From Cylicocyclus nassatus (Eukaryota > Nematoda > Chromadorea > Rhabditida > Strongylidae), in NCBI GenBank assembly GCA_958299035.1, contig CATQJL010000316.1:22793676-22857675 (forward strand): DNA of 64,000 nt, written 5' to 3'. Position numbers and translations under genes: made by a program. Shown piece by piece: positions 12,379 through 23,262 of the stretch; within the stretch, counting starts at the first letter, position 1, and every line of letters starts with the position of its first letter. The notes under the pieces were generated by a model. The model worked only from the letters and a program-made list of their open reading frames with translations, was not told the origin of the DNA and did not search any database.

Positions 12379-13360
12379 GGTGGTGCAAAAGTTTTGTCAG
12401 TTTTTTCAATCCATCGGCAATCACGCTATAATGAAGATAAACAAAGACTTCAAAAAGTATCCGATGCAAAACTTCTTCCTCTTTCCAGCTGCTAAACTCT
12501 CATTGTGTTTCGTTGCGAGAGTGACGAGATATTTGCTGCAAATTACAACCACTCGTTTTTACAATGTTCAACTTTCGCTAATTTTCAAAATTTTTGCATG
12601 AGATTTTCGAAGGAGCCCTGATAGCCAGCAGATAGGGCTAACCTTTTGCCAACTTATGCAATTTTTTCCTTTTATCAGCTGCTTTTCCAGATTTTTGCTA
12701 AGTAATTTTCTAAAAGTCTTGTGTTTTGGAAAAATTGCATAACCTGTTATAGCACCAAACACTGCAAAGCATATAGAAAACTGAGGTTTCAGCACATAAT
12801 TATTACTACCGCTACCATTACAAATTAAATGAGCGATTTTCGCTTCAAATTATAAAGATTTTGAAACATAGGTTACGCCTGTGCGCACTCCTGAAATTGA
12901 GAAATACTGCGATTTTCCCACAAATTTCTCCTGTCTCGACAAAAAAAGACAAGTATTAGAAAGAGGAGAAAAATCTGCATCGAATGGTGACTGGAATGTT
13001 AGACATTTTATTTTCTACGAGATCAAAATAGGCTGAATATATAATTTGGTAACTTCAAAAAATAAATCGTAGAAATTCTGAAAGACAAGCAAAAGGTTTG
13101 CCCTATCTGGTGGTTATCAGGGCTCCTTCGAAAGTCTCATACAAAAGTTTTGAAAATTAGCGAAAGTTGGACATTGTAAAAACGAGTGGTTGTAATTTGC
13201 AGCAAATATCTTGTCACTCTCGCAACGAAACACAATGAGAGTTTAGTAGCTGAGAGGAAGAAATTCTGCATTAGATACTTTTTGAATTACTAGTTTATCT
13301 TCATTCTGACGTGTTTAACGATGGATTGAAAAAAAAACTGACAAAACTTTTGCACCGACC
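12379..13360. mobile_element. Mariner-like foldback element with ~270-bp TIRs
   Basis: The termini GGTGGTGCAAAAGTTTTGTC and GACAAAACTTTTGCACCGACC are inverted and lie between TA dinucleotides (12377-12378, 13361-13362). The two arms stay alignable for about 270 bp, including CTCTCATTGTGTTTCGTTGC in the left arm and its complement in the right, and end near a shared GATAGGGC block. The remaining 400 bp is non-coding. It sits 9 bp from the Helitron at 11557-12369. Confidence 0.85.
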
Positions 13361-13601
13361 TAATATAAATATATATTTTGTGTTTCTTTAAAGAATATGT
13401 GTATCTTAACTGCTCCTTTAGTCTTACTTTGTAGCACGCCTTAGAGCGTAAAGAATAAATAAATAAATAAATAAACATACAGGGATGAATGTGAATGAGG
13501 CAATATTAACATCCAAAAGAAGCTCAACTAACCGAAGGATTGCGTTTTTATGGCCTTTTTTTCGCTGAAAAGTAGGTTTTTATTCAAAAATTCAATTAGT
13601 A

Positions 13602-14535
13602 GGTTGTCCGGAAATCACTGCAGGTTTCAAATTTCAACCGCAGTAAGACACACATTTCTGATTTTCAAGCAGGTTGCCAAACACCATTCGATAGGCAAAG
13701 CAAGCTCTACAAGATGGCTGCCTTGCATTAGCAGCAGCTCTGGTCCACCACGAGTTTCGAGCAAAAAACTAAAAAGATTCAACTGCCCGAAAAATTGAGA
13801 AAAATCGTAACTCAGTTCATAAAAATCCTACAAAAATTCTAACCTGCACACGTAAGCACTATCCACATAAGACATCTATATACGCCTTTGCCGCATTTTT
13901 TTTTTGTTAAAAATCAAGAAAACGGAAATTTTCGTGCATTTGCCAAAGTGGTGTTGTGCCGTTCCCACATAAGTAGTTGTATACCACAAACCGGTAGAAG
14001 TACAAACGTAAACTTCCAGCTCTCTACAATCTTTATTTCATGAGAATTATCGAATACAGTTTCCCCTAGTCATGTGGTCCAAGCTAAAATTCATTTCTCA
14101 AGAACTAAAGCTTGTAGAGAGCTGAAAATTTACGTTTGTACTTCTACAGGTTTGTAGTATACAACTACTTATGCGGCAACGGCACAACACCACTTTGGCA
14201 AATGCACAAAAATTTCCGTTTTCTTGATTTCTAACACAGAAAAAACACGGAAACGGCGTATATAGATGTCTTATGTGGATAGTGTTTGTGCAAGTTAGAA
14301 TTTTTCTAGGATTTTTATGAACTGAGTTACGATTTTTCTCAATTTTTCGGGCATTTGAATCTTTTTAGTTTTTTGCTCGAAACTCGTGGTGGATCACAAA
14401 GATCTGCGGCTGAAACAAGATAGGCATCTTGTAGGGCTTGCTTCGATCTATCAAAAGATGTTTTCAACCTACTTAGAAATGAGAAGTGTATGAATTGCGG
14501 TTGGAATTCAAATCTGCATTAATTTCCGGACAATC
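13602..14535. mobile_element. Near-perfect palindromic mariner-like element
   Basis: It starts GGTTGTCCGGAAAT and ends ATTTCCGGACAATC between TA dinucleotides (13600-13601, 14536-14537). The arms extend about 440 bp each and meet near 14060, so nearly the whole element is self-complementary. Both arms carry GCCAAAGTGGTGTTGTGCCG or its complement and a segment encoding ACATAAGACATCTATATACG. No coding capacity. A GCAAGCTCTACAAGATGG block links it to the element at 19385. Confidence 0.86.
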
Positions 14536-14796
14536 TAATAAAAACAAGGACAAAATTTCTCAATCAACCTTTCTTCAGACTGTGATTGAGCGTTGGAAGT
14601 TCATGAAAGCCGCTGGAGTTCAATAAAAACGAGAAACTGCGCTCAAATCTTGCGCAGAGAGTCGCCACATAAATGCTGGTCTATCTCGTCAATGAGTGAT
14701 CTTCGTACATTTTCAGTGCTCCTGGCCGTCTCATGAGGATTACAACTATATATAATGTTATAGGGTTTCATTATGACCCCGCGGAGATTTACGACC

Positions 14797-14905
14797 AGAG
14801 CCAAATGCCCCGTCGGCTCTGGTCTGTCTCCGCTGCTCGTCTGCGTCTCCGCGCGTTGCGTGCTACCTCGTTACCTCAAATGCGGGGCGCGGGGCATTTG
14901 GCTCT
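14797..14905. repeat. GC-rich 16-bp inverted repeat pair
   Basis: AGAGCCAAATGCCCCG at 14797-14812 is the exact reverse complement of 14890-14905. The 77 bp between is GC-rich, in contrast to the AT-rich flanks. This may be a very short MITE, but I see no clear target duplication. Confidence 0.7.
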
Positions 14906-14909
14906 AATA

Positions 14910-15690
14910 CCCTTTTTTCGTTGTTCGGAGCCCATTTTCGACAATCTATGTATCATATTAAAGCTCTTGACCTCTATTTTCACGCTGACAACGTCGCAAG
15001 ATTCCTTTTTATGATTTAAACGAGAAATCCGGAAAAAACGATGTTTTTTGAAAGCCTCTTGTTTTTTCTTCACTTCAACTCTTTTCACTCGGTTTTTTTG
15101 TGTATTCAATGGTCTTGTTTCTGTCTATGATGGACAACGTTGCCGAGCTTACTTCTTTGCTTATGCCTGGTTTTTCTGTGAAAATCACTGAAATCGCTTT
15201 CTTTACCTTGTTCTCTTTCAGTGCTTTTGCAACGAATTTTCTCCAACTTGAACAATACTTGCTCAGAATGATGAGCGGAAGAATTGAGACAACGTCGCCA
15301 GGATACGAAACCACTATGCTGGGGTGAAAATTCAAGGGAAGCATCAAAAATCAGATTGGCGTCGATGTGCAACATATCTTTTCAAACGTGTTTAACATGT
15401 TCAGTTCACTTGTTGACAAGTTTTCCTTCTTTCGGTCTCTCAACTACTTCCACAGCTAAACAGCGCTTTTTTTATTGGAAACTTTGTTCTTGTTGCCACC
15501 CAATTTAACCGACAATCTTGAAGAGGAAACTGTGCGTAAGGAAACAACCAAGCTAAGATTTCAAATTTAATTATGTGCTAGCCTCTGCTTTATATGAATT
15601 TTTCAAGTTTTTTGAATTCATATCTCTAAATATTTACTTTACTCTTCTCAGGAAAAAACTGAAGCGTCAGAGTTCTAATCACACAACAAG
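14910..15690. other. Unassigned; exon-like minus frame
   Basis: A minus-strand frame at 15075-15347 (about 90 codons) reads like a soluble, lysine-rich protein after a hydrophobic start, but overlapping frames are also open on both strands and no family or convincing splice sites are seen. It is left as unassigned. Confidence 0.3.
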
Positions 15691-15775
15691 TTCAAGTTAG
15701 GTTGGCGCAAAAAAATGCTTGCAAAGTTTAGCTTGGACGAACTACAATATCACCAAAGCTTTCATGAAGGTAATG

Positions 15776-17271
15776 ACCAGGGTCAAGCGTGGGTGTGGCA
15801 CGCCACACGGGGGGGGGGTCGTACTGAGGAGTCAAAAGGGAAGGATGTCGTAGCTGGGTAACCTGATAATAGTGATAACATGATATTCGTATCATATCCA
15901 TAATTAGCATGTCAATTAACCCCTGTAGACAAAGCTTGAGCGAATTCTGAAGATTCAAGATACTAGGTTACCTAAGTGAAATGATCATATTCCAACATGG
16001 TTAACTTTGTTTCAAAGGTGAATTAGCTATCCGTTTTTGCACTCAAGACAAAGCACTACTCCTTCTTTGTCCATCTCAAAAATCCCGCTCCAAAAGACCT
16101 CCAAAGTGTGGAATTGGAAGCCAACCAAAACCAAAATTTTTCCCATTTTTCGCGTTTAATGGCTGGGCTTTCAACAACTATTACTCGGAGCAAAGAAAAC
16201 GAATCAAGCTCAAATTACTCCTGTGAAAACTAGGAGTTCTAGGCTATCAAATCATATGAATGACTTTAGCTAAAGATGTTTTTTTGATAAGTTAATGGGG
16301 TGTGGCACACCCCCTTAAGAGCAGTGGCAGTCACAGCTTTTAAGGGAGTGTGCCACACCCCATGAACTATATCAAAAAAAAACAAAAAACACAACAAACA
16401 ACAAAAAAAACACAACACAAACATGACCATTATACATAGGTAGCCTAATATCTTGAATCTTCAGAATCCGCTTAAACTTTGTCTACAGGAGTTAATTGAC
16501 AGTTAATTGACATGCTCATGCTGAATTCATATTTATCAACCTTCTCATTCGTCCCCCTCCTCTGAGAGATATTTAGAGAATTTTATAATTATATTTATAT
16601 TTTCTATATAATAACTTACTTTTTTGGACCACATTCTAACACTTAGGATAAGGATAAGGGATTCGGCGTCTTCAATACCCTCTGGGGGCATGCGCCGAAC
16701 GCACACACTAACTTCATGGTCGAGGAGGCAATTGTATGCGTGCGAGCCTATTACAGTGACTTGCGGGGGCCAGCCGTTTCCAAGTCAGTGCTTTTATCCT
16801 CCCAGATTACTCTGGTACCAATTTACCGGCCCCGGGGGGTAGAGGGCTTGGTTGGCCCAGGGGTGGGGATCGAGCCTGTGTCCGATCTGGTCATAGCGGC
16901 TCCTCATACCACTACGCCACTCGTCCCCCGCCATTCTAACACTTGGATCAACTAATTGTTATAAGGAAGTTCTAGGTTAGTTTTCCTCTTTTTCTGCCTT
17001 TATTTTTTACTCCTACGGTCTTCCATCACTTCTGATGAGATCCGGGGAAGGCCGTATATCAATCTAATTTCCATATAGTGAAAGGATCGAAACGGAAATT
17101 AGAAATACTTTTTTTTTCTTTTATTTTATTCTATTGCCCATTATGTTTGACAGGGCCTTTAGGTAATGCTATCTTAGATATATAATCCAGGGTAGGGTCT
17201 TATTAAGACAGCAATCAGGGGGGGGGGGGGTAACCAGCGATCGCGTGCCACACCCCTTGCTTGACCCTGGT
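15776..17271. mobile_element. Palindromic element with CCAGGGTCAAGC termini
   Basis: ACCAGGGTCAAGC at the left matches GCTTGACCCTGGT at the right, each followed inward by a GGTGTGGCACGC block and a run of ten or more Gs on the left strand. Inside, about 15900-16500 forms a large palindrome: both arms contain CATGTCAATTAAC, TGTAGACAAAG and TCTGAAGATTCAAGATA or their complements. At the centre (16297-16375) is a GGGGTGTGGCACACCCC / GTGTGCCACACCCC hairpin. A SINE has inserted into the right half. The family is unknown to me. Confidence 0.72.
16645..16931 (-). mobile_element. tRNA-derived SINE with target-site duplication
   Basis: Read on the minus strand, the head contains an A-box-like TGGCGTAGTGGT and a B-box-like GGCTCGATCCC about 45 bp apart. 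The body is GC-rich and the tail is a short (CCTTAT)n run. It is flanked by a perfect 13-bp duplication CATTCTAACACTT (16632-16644 and 16932-16944), as produced by LINE-dependent target-primed insertion. The partner LINE is not visible in this window. Confidence 0.88.
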
Positions 17272-19336
17272 GATAACCTGGCAAAATCTGAGTGCGCCAC
17301 GTTGAGAGACCGGAATATTATTGAAGCTGGAAAACTTGGTTTCCGACCTAATAAATACCGTTCCCTAATGCAATGTATTTTTAAATTTTTCTAACAAATT
17401 AATAGAGGAAGTGAGAATAATCGCTTTATTTTTTACGTGGATTGCCATGCGCATAAGTGTCACGGCTCTAGCGCAGAGAAGTCTGCGTCACATGAACATA
17501 TCACAACCACGAGCTTCCATAGATGGACTCACAGTGCCAGTAGCATGCCTTTGCAAAGCGCGACCCGCACTCATCTATACATTTTTTTAGAAGAACTGCT
17601 GGAACCATCAATCAGTATATCTCAAAGTGAGTTAGTTACCTCATCCGCGAAGCTCTCTCCTGCAAAATTACTAAGGGAAAACTCACACTCAGGCATCACA
17701 AGCAAAGCGGCCACCACTAGCTGGAAGAGCATGGTGGCAGATCTGCAATATCATGTCATTTTTCCTCCAGATCCAGTTCAGAAAACTGTACATAATGTGT
17801 GCTAAAAGAAACCTTTTCCTAATATTTTTTCAAAAATCAGTTTACTTTCAACACGAGATTAACGCTCTTGAAATTCTTTGGGTCTTTAGCAAAATTACAA
17901 ATACTGTCAGATGGCAAATAAGTGTAGAGAATGGCAATATTGAAAGCAAGTTTCTTTTGTGTCGCTTTTTACACCAATGAAATTGTGTACTTTTCGGCCA
18001 TTAGCTGCTTTTAGGTAGTGCAAGGCTTGAGTGAATGCGCACTCATAAACAATTAGACTCATTGTAGCACTGTTGTAACGGATTTGAATACAAATAAAAC
18101 ACAATGAATCTTACCTCTAAATCATTTTTTCCTACATTTTATGCGGGGGTATGTAGGGCCTATGCGCTAAATATGCTTTTTCGCGCTCGAAGAATCCATT
18201 AACTGCTTGTTTCTGTTGGCCTTCCTATTTTGTAAAAAAAAATATTTTGCTTCCTTTCTGTTTAATTGTAACAAGACAACGACCCGGACTTGAGGTGAAA
18301 AAACGAACAGGGAAACTTCCCTCTTTTGAAAGTCTGGATCTCGGAAACACGATAATCAATTTTGCTCGTCAGAAATGTTTAACTTGAAAGCAAAAATGCG
18401 GTAACTTCTTCTCTTCTTATGCTGCATATCCTATGTTTATGCTTCTAACTGAATTATTGAATGCAAAAATCATGAACTTTTGCAGATCTTAGCTGCTTTG
18501 CTTCCTTTATTATTTTGATAAGACCATTTCTGTGTCCGATAGCTATACCATCTTTAGCAAATTCCTGTCAGCTGAAAGTCCATTAGACCAGGAGATAACA
18601 CATTTGGGCTAGGCAAATGAAATTGACTTTCTAAAAGATTTTTATCTTTTAAGGAATTCCTTGAGTGGTTTGGCTACTTCTTAACCTGAGCAGGAGTGAA
18701 TATAGAGCTCCGAGTTTTTCAAAATTTCAATAATCTCGTAACACTTGAATTATCTCTAAGCACCGCTTTCAGAATTTGTTTCTTTATTCAAAAAATACTG
18801 ACAGAAAAGCGAATATTGCTCGTGTACTGAACTTCGTAAAGTGATCAAAATTACCCGACATTCTCTAACGCTCGGATTTGTTTGCAGGTTCGAAAACCAA
18901 GCGCTATGTGCATATCAAAGGGTGTCTTGGAAGGAGTTAAATCGCGAAACTTTCGAGGATTGGTCTACATGAATGAAAAATTTGCCACTGACTTTATTCG
19001 TTATTGATTTGAAAGTAACATTTTGCTGAGTTAAAACATGTTGTGAGTTCAGTTTCTTTTGTCTCTTATCTTTTATCTCGTACAATTTCACGCATTTCAA
19101 AACTAAATATGGAGGGAGCTGTTGTTTAGGTATTCTGCTGGTAGGTTGTAGTCGAGGTAGTTTAATAAAATTATTGAAAGACCGTGCTCGTTATTAAACT
19201 AAATACACTCGAGGTTTTGAATCCACCAATAGAGTTAGACATCATTATCCCTGCAAGAAATAAACGGTTTTCTCCCATCACCTTCAGCAGGATTCGGCCA
19301 CATGATTACAGTTTGTTTGAGATCTATAATGAAAAT

Positions 19337-19366
19337 CTATCTATCTATCTCTATCTATAGATTTAT
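19337..19366. repeat. (ATCT)n microsatellite
   Basis: A short run of TCTA/ATCT repeats with one interruption. Confidence 0.8.
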
Positions 19367-19384
19367 AATAAGCTTTACCTAATA

Positions 19385-19890
19385 GGGTGTTCCATGATTT
19401 TTTTTACCGTTTTTACCTTGAAAATAAGCATTTTTCAGAACTGAAGCACCTTCAAAGTTCACAGATACATGTTCGTACTTCTGTATGTATGAGCTAATGT
19501 ATGAGCTATATGATCACGTGAGTGGGAGGAGCTCAGGATGTCTAAGGGTGGAGTTTGCCATTTCTTCATTCATTCTTTCTTTATTTCTAGCCATGGAAAA
19601 AATACGGAAACAATTGAATGTGCGATGCGTCAAGCATACGCTGGGATAATGGGGAAATTTTAAGATATTTTGGGGGCGGAGATACGATTTTTGAAGGAAA
19701 AATTCGTTTTCGACTGCTATCAAATTTAGTCGAAACTCTCGGTAAAATTCAATTTAAGAGAATTCTTCGTGACCATCTTGTAGAGCTTGCTTTTCCCTGT
19801 CGAATGATTACTCAAGCCACACCAATTGAAGGAAAAATACAAAGAGACGACGGTTATGGTAAATACGGTAAAAAAAATTATGGGACACCC
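19385..19890. mobile_element. Mariner-like MITE, ~506 bp
   Basis: Termini GGGTGTTCCATGATTTTTTT and ATTATGGGACACCC are inverted, flanked by TA (19383-19384, 19891-19892). The matched arms continue through a TTTACCGT block for about 30 bp. The interior carries the GCTTGCTTTTCCCTGTCGAAT block shared with 9890-9905 and, inverted, with the palindrome at 13602. No transposase frame. Confidence 0.75.
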
Positions 19891-20374
19891 TAATAGAGGC
19901 AGATTTTTAATCACAGAATAATAAGACATTAACAATTTGTATGATGCTTTTTCCTCGTTGCGTTGACTATAAAAAATGATGTGCGTCTGATGCAAAGCGA
20001 TACGATTAAAAGTGAGTATAATCTGTCCTAGATAATTATTTTTCAGTATAATAGAAATTAGAAGAGTATTTTAAATCATAACAGCTTTTATGAAGCACCC
20101 TATCCAGTAAAGTCATCAAATCCGCAATGTTCTTAATGAGTAAATGAAATTCCACGTCTTGATACACTCCGCAACCCCGCCACCTTGAAAATAGCACAGT
20201 TATAAGCCAGGATAGAAGTCAGAATCGGTAAAGAACTTCTCAGAATAGAGGTGCTGTAACGGAAATTCGCAGTCATCTTTTTCAGATACCCCGACGATAG
20301 CCGATCTCTTTGTTCGAAGCAGTGGTGGAGACTATCGTGTTTCACAGGAAGCGTTACCCTATAAGAAGTACAAA

Positions 20375-20581
20375 ATGTTCAATCCTTTTATTACTGCCGA
20401 TCTTTTGTTATTTTTATTGTTGAGCAGTTGTTTCGAGTCTAGCCATCCAGTGAGCTTCACCGCAGCTAGCAATGTGGCATCATCTCACCTATCTGATATA
20501 ATTGGCAAGTTATGCTCGATACCCATCTCCGACCAGAATATTTTTCACCCACTGAGGAAGTGGAGAGAAAATGTTGCATAA
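20375..20581 (+). CDS. Small ORF with possible signal peptide (hypothetical)
   Basis: A 68-codon frame opens with MFNPFITADLLLFLLLSSCF, which has the form of an N-terminal signal peptide (hydrophobic core residues about 8-17), followed by a polar region with one further cysteine. The stop TAA coincides with the TAA target duplication at the left edge of the MITE starting at 20582. There is no known family. The AT-rich context and the absence of clear promoter or splice signals make a chance frame quite possible. A minus-strand frame at 20133-20345 just upstream is also open. Confidence 0.22.
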   Translation: MFNPFITADLLLFLLLSSCFESSHPVSFTAASNVASSHLSDIIGKLCSIPISDQNIFHPLRKWRENVA

Positions 20582-20810
20582 GGCCTCGGGCATACTTCAC
20601 GCGATCCCGATCTCGACGCGATCTGGCAACCTGCCAGGTATCCTAAAATGCATCTTTTGCGGAATTCAAACACACGGTTTGTATGACTTTCGCAGATTGA
20701 CAAATTGCTCTATCTTCTGTACATTCATAATGAGCTTCTGATAAATTATAAACTATTGGAACATTGCCAAATTGCGTCGCGACTGAATCGCGTGAAGTAT
20801 GCCCGAGACC
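20582..20810. mobile_element. PIF/Harbinger-like MITE, copy 1
   Basis: GGCCTCGGGCATACTTCACG at the left is inverted at the right (CGTGAAGTATGCCCGAGACC). The flanks are TAA (20579-20581 and 20811-20813), a 3-bp TWA duplication typical of PIF/Harbinger. Relatives lie at 60883-61093 and, as a right-end fragment, at 58041-58086. No coding capacity. Confidence 0.78.
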
Positions 20811-20813
20811 TAA

Positions 20814-21452
20814 GCCACAGCGAAATCCATGTCATGTCGTTATTCATTTACATTGTCTGAACAATGTGCCACCTTACAAATGCAACAATGTGTACATCAA
20901 GTGAAGGGTAAAGAAGTTTAATTTCGCTCTTTTTCACGTCGTTCCCAGCAGTAGATGTTATGGGAAGATAAATAAAATTATCCGAAATGCAGCCGAAACT
21001 TACAAGCAGCTATGAATAAACATGATAAACGATGACAGATAGGAATAAAAAAATTCATGGTAGAACTCGCTGATTCGCTTGTGATGCATCAAAGCTTGAA
21101 AATCTTGGTTTATCACACGAAGATCAAGCCTTGAATACGACTGGGAAAGAAGTGAGCTATTGGTGTTTGATGATGGTCTAATGCTATGATTCAATGCGGA
21201 TGCACTCGTCGGACCTTGTCACTCCGACATTCCTTCATGCATACCAAAATTGAGATCAGCTCATAGCCGTTGCATCATTCGCATATTATCCATATTTCTA
21301 CGGCTCAATTTGAACATCCTTTTGTTACTGTTGGGATTCCCAAAGTTCTTTTTACATTTCTTCTTCCTTGGTTCCGATCGAGAGCTGTTGTGATTTTTCC
21401 GCTGAAAAAAAATGAGTTTTTTGGTGCTTGATGGTATATGCAACATTATAGA
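20814..21452. other. Unassigned sequence
   Basis: I see no gene and no repeat that I can support. Minus-strand frames at 21000-21194 and 21261-21482 lack features. Confidence 0.4.
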
Positions 21453-21713
21453 CAGGGCTCGGCACATTTGGCTTGCAAGCAAACTGGATATCGTTTTTGG
21501 GACGAAAAGCAGAGGGGGTTTCGTTTTTGTGACCTAAGAGAGACGCAAAATTGGCGACGGTGACCTTTTTTTTAGTCGACGTTTCGCGGGGAATTTTTTA
21601 GGTTTTTAGAGGAAATTTGGTTGAGGGTCAAAGGGGACTTCGTAAAATTTCCCAAAAGTCAAGGGGGACTTCGTTTTTTCCATTTTCATCTAGCCACCTC
21701 GTGCCGAGCCCTG
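21453..21713. mobile_element. hAT-type MITE, second family
   Basis: Termini CAGGGCTCGGCAC and GTGCCGAGCCCTG are perfect 13-bp inverted repeats, flanked by an exact 8-bp duplication ATTATAGA (21445-21452 and 21714-21721). The interior has repeated GGGGACTTCGT motifs and no frame. It differs from the 1480 element in both termini and interior. Confidence 0.9.
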
Positions 21714-21790
21714 ATTATAGATCACTCCATTCAATTATTTTATTCATAAGTCATGGAAACGTCTTCCATCCCTATATTTTGACCTACGGG

Positions 21791-22010
21791 CTATAAAAAG
21801 AATGCAAGAATAGAACCTCTCATTAACCAGAAAAGGGAACTCATGCATGTCTTATTGTTAGTACTACATATTCTATCTACTCGTAGTCTACAAATGACAT
21901 CAGAATTTGGAGGCCACCCCTCTTGTGAAACCAAACATCCCAACTTGGCCTTTGGTACCAAATAGTACTCCAATTCACCCAGACTCATACATTCTGCGTC
22001 AGCAACCAAG
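21791..22010 (-). other. Exon-like open frame, minus strand (unknown)
   Basis: After a CTGCAG that could be a 3' splice site (minus strand, near 22015), a frame runs to a TAG near 21791 and reads like protein (includes SLGELEYYLVPKAKLGCLV and four further cysteines). The 170 bp upstream on the same strand is open in a different frame, reading ANKCFELCGLLLRAVEVKK, so the two could be parts of one frameshifted pseudogene or adjoining exons. No family recognised. Confidence 0.28.
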
Positions 22011-22960
22011 TATCTGCAGATTTGTTATTAACTAGACATCGGCAACCTCTGAAGAAGCCATGTCTTTTTATGGCAGACGTCTTCTTCACTTCAACTGCTC
22101 TTAACAACAGTCCACACAACTCAAAACATTTATTTGCGCTTATTCCGACCATTGCCACTAAACTAACATTTCGTAACGTAACTAGACAGCCTGCTCATCC
22201 GTAGGCAGAGGGCACCTTTGAGGATTCATTTAGTATTCTCATTCAGTTCCACTCTCTCAACTAGTATTTGCACATCTGCATAAGCGCGTTCGTTATCATT
22301 TTTTTCCTAAGTCTTGCTTTTCAAAGAAGAAATCATCAGATTCATTCAGCGCGCGTATAACCTAATTTCAGTAATTTGGTACAACTTAAAAATAGTGGGA
22401 AGTAATCTGTTGAAAAATGGTGATTCTCATCACATAATGAGTGCAATAGTAAGTTATTTCTATTATGGAAGCCTCATAGTCGCTATGATTGCTTGATTAG
22501 GTGAAGAAAAAATTTTCTAAATGAGATGGACTTAGACGGTGAGTTAGGCTCAACTGTGTGAAGCTACGCCGATTCGGGCATTTTACAGAGTTTTAGGCAA
22601 TTATAATTCTTTCCGCAGACGCAGACAACGTAGTATAGGTTGCGTCCGCTGCTGCGACGCGGTTGCTCTGGAAAAAGCACTATTTGTTGACTATATAATT
22701 TATCAGTGTCAAGCATTTGAAAACATGTAAAAGAAGTGTTTTTCGAGGTTATTCCAAATTTTAAATCTAGTTGCGATCTTTAGAACGTTGCTGGTATCAC
22801 AAAAACGATTATCACCTTATGTTTGAGATCCCCAATTCTGAAGAAAGCAGTTTTTTTTTCAAAATTGGATTGAAAGAGAAGATCTCTGAGATGATGTGAG
22901 CAGAACGTACTTCTAATTTAGCTGTCACCTCGATAACTATTTTTCTATTTCGCTACAGAG
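22011..22960. other. Unassigned sequence
   Basis: Apart from the minus-strand open stretch noted with the previous entry, I see nothing identifiable. A GC-richer patch lies near 22610-22670. Confidence 0.4.
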
Positions 22961-23014
22961 TAATCTTCTCAATGAAGTCTAAAAGATTAATCTTCTCAAT
23001 GAAGTCTAAAAGAT
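22961..23014. repeat. 27-bp perfect tandem duplication
   Basis: A 27-bp unit beginning TAATCTTCTCAATGAAGTCT occurs twice head to tail with no mismatch (22961-22987, 22988-23014). On the minus strand it duplicates nine codons in a short open frame (LLDFIEKIN repeated). Confidence 0.92.
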
Positions 23015-23262
23015 ATCTCAAGTGGAACTCATAGTCCGAAAATCTCCGATGTTTGGGCAAGCTTGGCAGACTGCCATGGGAATAGCTATGTAATTTTAGC
23101 CGAACGTACCCTGGGCTCTGTCTCATGCGGTAAACATTCAATGTGATATTTTATTTGACAAGCCTTGACGAATACGCTCTGTAAAAACAAGCTATCTATA
23201 TTTTTCTCCTAATTCTTTTGTTTCAATTCCACAATTGCAAGGATGTACGAATGCTAGGCTCA

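Larger units (their letters stand above)
17408..20115. repeat. Diverged duplication, copy 2 (partner 7018-10215)
   Basis: This is the second copy of the duplication, with the same block order as copy 1. The 122-codon plus-strand frame at 17437-17805 falls in it, but the matching part of copy 1 is full of stops and the differences are not concentrated at third positions, so I do not call a gene. The minus-strand peptide block AFTQAL...NGRKVHN is readable in both copies (near 8340 and 18030), yet it too shows replacement changes. Confidence 0.7.

Noticed and set aside
17437..17805. 122-codon plus-strand frame
   Set aside because: The homologous part of the duplicated copy (about 7040-7400) is full of stops, and substitutions show no coding pattern.
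22953..23141. PX-domain-like word HRRFSDYEFHLRYL on the minus strand
   Set aside because: Only one short motif, no surrounding phosphoinositide-binding fold, and the frame includes a recent 27-bp duplication. Probably chance.
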